DNA from: Clostridia bacterium
Lineage (GTDB): Bacteria > Bacillota > Clostridia > Christensenellales > Aristaeellaceae
Assembly (NCBI GenBank): GCA_017552535.1
Contig: JAFZPV010000022.1
Coordinates: 1 to 64,000 of the forward strand
Direction of reading: 5' to 3'
DNA length: 64,000 nt
How positions within the stretch are numbered: position 1 is the first letter of the stretch; each line of letters starts with the position of its first letter. This document shows positions 60,590 through 64,000 of this stretch, one piece after another. The notes under the pieces are model-generated. The model had not been told where the DNA came from, made no database searches, and worked only from the letters and a program-made list of their open reading frames with translations. Made by a program: the position numbers and the translations under genes.

Positions 60590-61282
60590 TCAGAATAATA
60601 TGGTCATTTCGCCGTCGGAAAACGTGAAGCCCAGCGCCTTTGACAGCGCCATCGAGGCGGCGTTGTCCCGCCGGACCTGGCCGTAGGGGGTGATGCCCCG
60701 GGAGAGGAGCTCCCGGATCAGGTGCGCTTCCAGCGCTTCGCCTACGCCCCTGCGGCGAAAGGCCGGATTGACCGCCAAAAGCCCCATGCAGCCTTCCGGA
60801 TGCAGGCCGATGCGCCCGGCGAACTCGCCTGCGATGAAGGCGCCGTACATCTGCCCGGTCTTTGTGAGCATGCGCATTTCTTCCTCGTCGTCGTAGGGGA
60901 GCGTTTTCACCAGTTCTTCCTCGTCTTCCTCGGTGAGCCTGCGCACAGAGCATACCCTGGCCACGTGCGGGGGCTGCTTTTGTTCGTACACCACCTGCGT
61001 AACGCGCATCACGCGCTTTTTGCGCACAATGCGTTCGAACCGGTCCGCCAGGGCGTCCGAATGGATCACGTATCCCCTGGCCCCGCGCACCGCCATGAGC
61101 TTCTGCACGGAACCGTCGGTATCCGGCAGATTGGCGAACACCAGGCTGCTGGGCCGGTCGAACACCACCTGGCCGTCCTCGTCCGCCTGGATGATGTCGC
61201 TCTCGCCCCGCAGGATGGGGTAGATCATATCCATGTATGCCACGCTGTCGCGCCGCAGAAGGGAAAGCGCCGTTTCACGCAT
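60590..61282 (-). CDS. GNAT acetyltransferase with N-terminal extension
   Basis: A 230-residue protein. The C-terminal half is a GNAT fold: GLLAVNPAFRRRGVGEALEA is motif A with a full RRRGVG loop, and QVRRDNAASMALSKALGFTF is the end block. The N-terminal ~110 residues (SLLRRDSVAYMDMIYPILRG) resemble the N-terminal part of two-domain GNATs. The start at 61282 is preferred because AAAGGA lies at good spacing. It lies 15 bases before the nucleotidyltransferase gene on the same strand. Confidence 0.85.
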   Translation of the reverse strand: MRETALSLLRRDSVAYMDMIYPILRGESDIIQADEDGQVVFDRPSSLVFANLPDTDGSVQKLMAVRGARGYVIHSDALADRFERIVRKKRVMRVTQVVYEQKQPPHVARVCSVRRLTEEDEEELVKTLPYDDEEEMRMLTKTGQMYGAFIAGEFAGRIGLHPEGCMGLLAVNPAFRRRGVGEALEAHLIRELLSRGITPYGQVRRDNAASMALSKALGFTFSDGEMTILF

Positions 61283-61433
61283 ACGCATCCGTCCTTTCTG
61301 TATATAAAGTATTGTACCATAAACGCGCCGGCGGTGCGCGGTGATTTGTGTAAAATACCGCCCGAAAACCAGGCTTCCGCGCCTGCAAGGGAGCGAAAGG
61401 CAAAAGAAAAATGCCAAAACCCGCCGCCGGGAA

Positions 61434-61462
61434 TTGACCTTGCCGGGGCTTGGGTGTAAAAT
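61434..61462 (+). promoter_or_regulatory. Promoter of the barnase-barstar genes
   Basis: -35 TTGACC (61434-61439), 17-base spacer, -10 TAAAAT (61457-61462), 26 bases before the ATG. Confidence 0.75.
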
Positions 61463-61488
61463 GGAGCAAAACCGCAGGAGGAAAAAGG

Positions 61489-61992
61489 ATGAAAAAAATA
61501 CTGTGCGTGCTGCTTTTGCTGGCGCTTCTCTGCCCCGCCTGGGCGGAGGTGCTGTGCGAAGACGGCGTAGCGATCACCGAAGATCTTCTGGTGGAATACG
61601 GATATGCTTATTACAGCCGCGACGAGGTGGCGCTGTATCTGCACGCGTTTTGCGAGCTGCCCGTGAATTTCATCACCAAAAAAGAAGCCATGGCCCTGGG
61701 CTGGGTGAGTAGCTGGGGCAATCTCTGGGATGTGGCCGACGGCGCCTGCATCGGCGGCGACGTGTTCGGCAACCGGGAGGGTAATCTGCCCGACGCCCGG
61801 GGGCGGGTCTGGTACGAGTGCGATATCGATTACGACATCGACAATGACCGGGGCCGCCGCAACGGCAAGCGCATCGTGTTTTCAAACGACGGGCTCATCT
61901 ACTATACCGAGGACCACTACGATACCTTCGAGCTTCTGTACGAGGGCTGGTATTTCGAAGACGCCTTCTATTATCCGCCCGAGGCTGCCTGA
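61489..61992 (+). CDS. Secreted barnase-type ribonuclease
   Basis: A 167-residue guanyl-preferring RNase. The signal peptide spans 1-19 (cleavage after AWA), then a barnase fold. FITKKEAMALGWVSSWGNL and GGDVFGNREGNLPDARGR align directly with barnase; the active-site set is complete: Lys64, Arg96, Glu110, Arg124, Arg128 and His143 (equivalents of 27, 59, 73, 83, 87 and 102). Four Cys in the mature part (23, 55, 87, 111) and a 15-residue C-terminal extension are unlike classic barnase. RBS AGGAGG. The inhibitor gene follows 15 bases later. Confidence 0.93.
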   Translation: MKKILCVLLLLALLCPAWAEVLCEDGVAITEDLLVEYGYAYYSRDEVALYLHAFCELPVNFITKKEAMALGWVSSWGNLWDVADGACIGGDVFGNREGNLPDARGRVWYECDIDYDIDNDRGRRNGKRIVFSNDGLIYYTEDHYDTFELLYEGWYFEDAFYYPPEAA

Positions 61993-62007
61993 CAGGAGGA
62001 AAAACGC

Positions 62008-62280
62008 ATGTATATCATTGACGGAAGCAAAATGACCACCCGGCAGGATGCCTACGCCGAGATCAAGCGCGCGCTGGACGCGCCGGACTATATGGGCAGC
62101 AACCTGGATGCCCTGAACGACGTTCTGACGGAGACGCGCGGAGAGATCCGCCTGACATCCGCCTGCGTGATGCTCAACGCCCTGGGCCGCTACGGCTGCC
62201 GTATGCTGGAGGTGTTCTTCGACGCCGCCCAGGACAGCGAATACCTCTCCTTCAGCCTGGGACACGCGCCTCAGGAGTAG
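62008..62280 (+). CDS. Barstar-family RNase inhibitor
   Basis: A 90-residue cytoplasmic protein. YMGSNLDALNDVL carries Asp34 and Asp38, matching Asp35 and Asp39 of barstar that plug the barnase active site. A second helix and C-terminal strand (LEVFFDAAQD, LSFSLG) fit the fold. It directly follows the toxin and precedes a MATE gene by one base, so the three may share a message. It protects the producer from enzyme retained inside the cell. Confidence 0.92.
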   Translation: MYIIDGSKMTTRQDAYAEIKRALDAPDYMGSNLDALNDVLTETRGEIRLTSACVMLNALGRYGCRMLEVFFDAAQDSEYLSFSLGHAPQE

Positions 62281-62281
62281 A

Positions 62282-63679
62282 ATGAGATCGCAGGAAACCA
62301 AAAAGTATCTGAAGCTCATCGCGGCGCTGGCCTGGCCCACGATCCTGGAGCAGGTGCTGGCTACCCTGGTGTCCTACGTGGATACCGCCATGGTGGGGGC
62401 GCTGGGCAAAAACGCCTCCGCCGCGGTGGGCGCCACCATGACCGTAAACTGGATGCTGGGCAGCGTTGTGATGGCGCTGGGCATCGGCTTTCTGGCGTTC
62501 ATCGCCCGCAGCATGGGCGCCGGCAGGCAGGATCAGGCGCGCCGCGCCGCCGCGCAGGCCGTCACCACGGCTCTGGTGACGGGCCTTCTGCTGACGGCTG
62601 TTACGCTGCCGTTGGCCAGGTACATTCCCGGCTGGATGCGGGCGGACGAGGAGATCCGTGAGGACGCCTCACGCTACTTTTTTATCCTCTACGTTCCCAT
62701 GGTGTTCCGCTCCGCGGCCCTCATGTTCGGCACGGTGCTGCGCGCTTCCGGCGACACGCGCACGCCCATGCGGGTGAACACCGCCACGAACCTGATCAAC
62801 GCGGTCCTCAATTTTCTTTTGATCTACGATACCCGCACGCTTGACGTGCTGGGCGTGCGCTTTACGATGCCGGGCGCGGGCATGGGCGTAACGGGCGCGG
62901 CGGTGGCCAGCGCTCTGGCCTTTACCTGCGGCGGCATCTGGATGACGGTGTCGCTGTACAAAAGCCCAGTGATCTCGCCCAAGGGCTGCTCCTACAGGCC
63001 GGACAGGCAGATTTTGATGCCCTGCTTCCGGGTGGCGCTGCCCTCCTGCATGCAGAGGCTGGCCACTTCCACGGGCTACGTGATGTTCTCCAGCATGATC
63101 AACGCCCTGGGCCCGGTATCCACCGCGGCGCACTCCATCGCCAACACTGCCGAGAGCGCGTTCTACATTCCCGGCTGGGGCATGCAGACCGCTGCCAGCA
63201 CGCTGATCGGCAACGCCTACGGCGAAGGGGACAACAAAAAGCTCAGCGGCCTTGCGCGGATGCTGCTGATCCTGGAGTTCATCGTGATGAGCCTGTCCGG
63301 GCTGGTGCTGTTCTTCGGCGCCCGCAGGCTGATGGGCCTGTTCATCCGGGACGAAGACGTGATCGATATGGGCACCAAGGTGCTCAGGATGGTGGCTGTT
63401 TCCGAGCCCATATACGGCGTTGCCATCATCATCGAGGGCATATTCAACGGCATCGGCGACACCTTCCACTCCTTCCTGTTCAACGCCCTGGGCATGTGGG
63501 GCGTGAGGATACTGGGCACGTTCATCTTCGTGAACCGGCTGGGCTTCGGCCTGACCGCCGCCTGGGGCTGCATGATCGCCCACAACATGGCCCTGGGACT
63601 GATGCTTACGATCAAATACCTGCGGGGCCGCTGGCGCCCCGGGGAACAAAAGGGCGCCCGGGCGCGTCCTACCCACTGA
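62282..63679 (+). CDS. MATE family multidrug/toxin efflux transporter
   Basis: A 465-residue, 12-helix transporter of the MATE fold. LEQVLATLVSYVDTAMVGAL is the N-terminal block, IARSMGAGRQDQARRAAAQA the usual loop, and the second half repeats it (STLIGNAYGEGDNKKLSGLA). It exports drugs or cations by Na+ or H+ exchange. The start is 1 base after the barstar stop, an operon-like arrangement. A link to the RNase (for instance in self-protection) is not shown by sequence. Confidence 0.93.
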   Translation: MRSQETKKYLKLIAALAWPTILEQVLATLVSYVDTAMVGALGKNASAAVGATMTVNWMLGSVVMALGIGFLAFIARSMGAGRQDQARRAAAQAVTTALVTGLLLTAVTLPLARYIPGWMRADEEIREDASRYFFILYVPMVFRSAALMFGTVLRASGDTRTPMRVNTATNLINAVLNFLLIYDTRTLDVLGVRFTMPGAGMGVTGAAVASALAFTCGGIWMTVSLYKSPVISPKGCSYRPDRQILMPCFRVALPSCMQRLATSTGYVMFSSMINALGPVSTAAHSIANTAESAFYIPGWGMQTAASTLIGNAYGEGDNKKLSGLARMLLILEFIVMSLSGLVLFFGARRLMGLFIRDEDVIDMGTKVLRMVAVSEPIYGVAIIIEGIFNGIGDTFHSFLFNALGMWGVRILGTFIFVNRLGFGLTAAWGCMIAHNMALGLMLTIKYLRGRWRPGEQKGARARPTH

Positions 63680-63706
63680 CCGATTGGAAAAACGGAGGAA
63701 AACGAT

Positions 63707-64000
63707 ATGAAAAAACTCTTATGCATGCTTCTGGCCGTCTGCCTGATGGCAGGCACCGCGCTGGCGGAAAGCAACGTGGGCAAGCTCTTTGACGCCGCCA
63801 GGACCCTGGCGTTCGATACCCACAACGTCACCCTGACCGCCGAGGCGAAGTTCTCCTACGACGGCGAATGGTTCAAGACCATGCACGCGTCCTATAAACA
63901 GGACGGCGTGAAGTCTTATCTGAGCTACATGCTCGACACGCCCAAGATCGACGGCACCGTCTACACGGGAGGCTACACCGTTTACGGCAACGGGAACACC
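63707..64000 (+). CDS. Secreted protein, 3' end beyond the window
   Basis: The first 98 residues are visible. A signal peptide MKKLLCMLLAVCLMAGTALA is followed by a beta-rich domain (LTAEAKFSYDGEWFKTMHAS, KIDGTVYTGGYTVYGNGNT). No lipobox. RBS CGGAGG. Function not recognised from this part. Confidence 0.75.
   Translation, partial: MKKLLCMLLAVCLMAGTALAESNVGKLFDAARTLAFDTHNVTLTAEAKFSYDGEWFKTMHASYKQDGVKSYLSYMLDTPKIDGTVYTGGYTVYGNGNT

Noticed and set aside
62282..63679. Barnase exporter
   Set aside because: MATE proteins move small molecules; the RNase has its own signal peptide.

Overview
The window looks like a chromosomal stretch from a Gram-positive, Firmicutes/Clostridia-type bacterium. Supporting signs are strong AGGAGG ribosome-binding sites, sigma-A type promoters, a sortase/pilus locus, CggR-type control of glycolysis, an LplABC-type sugar transporter without its own ATPase, SirTM plus macrodomain, and a two-domain cell-wall deacetylase. 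I cannot name the species. Most of the window is GC-rich, while the first ~6.6 kb (pili and a solute-binding protein) is visibly closer to half GC and may be an acquired island.

Layout. (1) 1-3926: a pilus locus with a 5'-truncated repeat pilin, a small coiled-coil protein, a SipA-like pseudo-signal peptidase whose Ser/Lys dyad reads Asp/Gly, a second pilin and a class B sortase; then an anchorless pilin-like protein (4169-4720) and an orphan OppA-type binding protein (4747-6588). (2) 6777-16859: a beta-propeller glycosidase-like protein, then a minus-strand series with a large glycosidase, GNAT, DUF362 ferredoxin, Tag glycosylase, MmcQ/YjbR, SDR, RmlD-like reductase, macrodomain and SirTM-type sirtuin. 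(3) 17119-34662: plus-strand genes for an LtaS-like sulfatase, TldD/TldE, a homocysteine methyltransferase-like protein, a membrane protein, a methyltransferase, Hsp33, three unrecognised repeat or zinc-ribbon proteins, a P-loop kinase, a 946-residue membrane-anchored coiled coil built on a 14-residue lattice, a Gfo/Idh/MocA oxidoreductase and a DUF4870-like protein. (4) 34994-38564: an LplABC-like ABC transporter. (5) 38947-41616: an XRE repressor, ImmA/IrrE peptidase and an 88-residue protein, divergent from a Y-family DNA polymerase. The shared intergenic region carries two good promoters embedded in a cluster of TTGCA/TGCAA motifs; this is the best candidate for an undescribed regulatory system. 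(6) 41737-44278: a polysaccharide deacetylase, smpB and tmRNA. (7) 44281-47572: a multi-hairpin repeat element, small genes including one with a frameshift in a C tract, and a GH4 glycosidase. (8) 47642-52484: cggR-pgk-tpiA-gpmI on the minus strand, with a pgk that lacks about 23 conserved residues. (9) 52759-61282: a sugar-acid/pectin-type pair (unknown toroid protein plus GH105), TadA, a sugar isomerase, YajC, and a tightly overlapping nucleotidyltransferase/NahK-like kinase/GalE module. (10) 61489-64000: a secreted barnase with its barstar, a MATE exporter, and the start of a secreted protein.

Functional themes are sugar scavenging and nucleotide-sugar recycling, surface display, ADP-ribosylation chemistry, and a probable damage-response switch. 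All names rest on reading the translated sequences; no database search was run.
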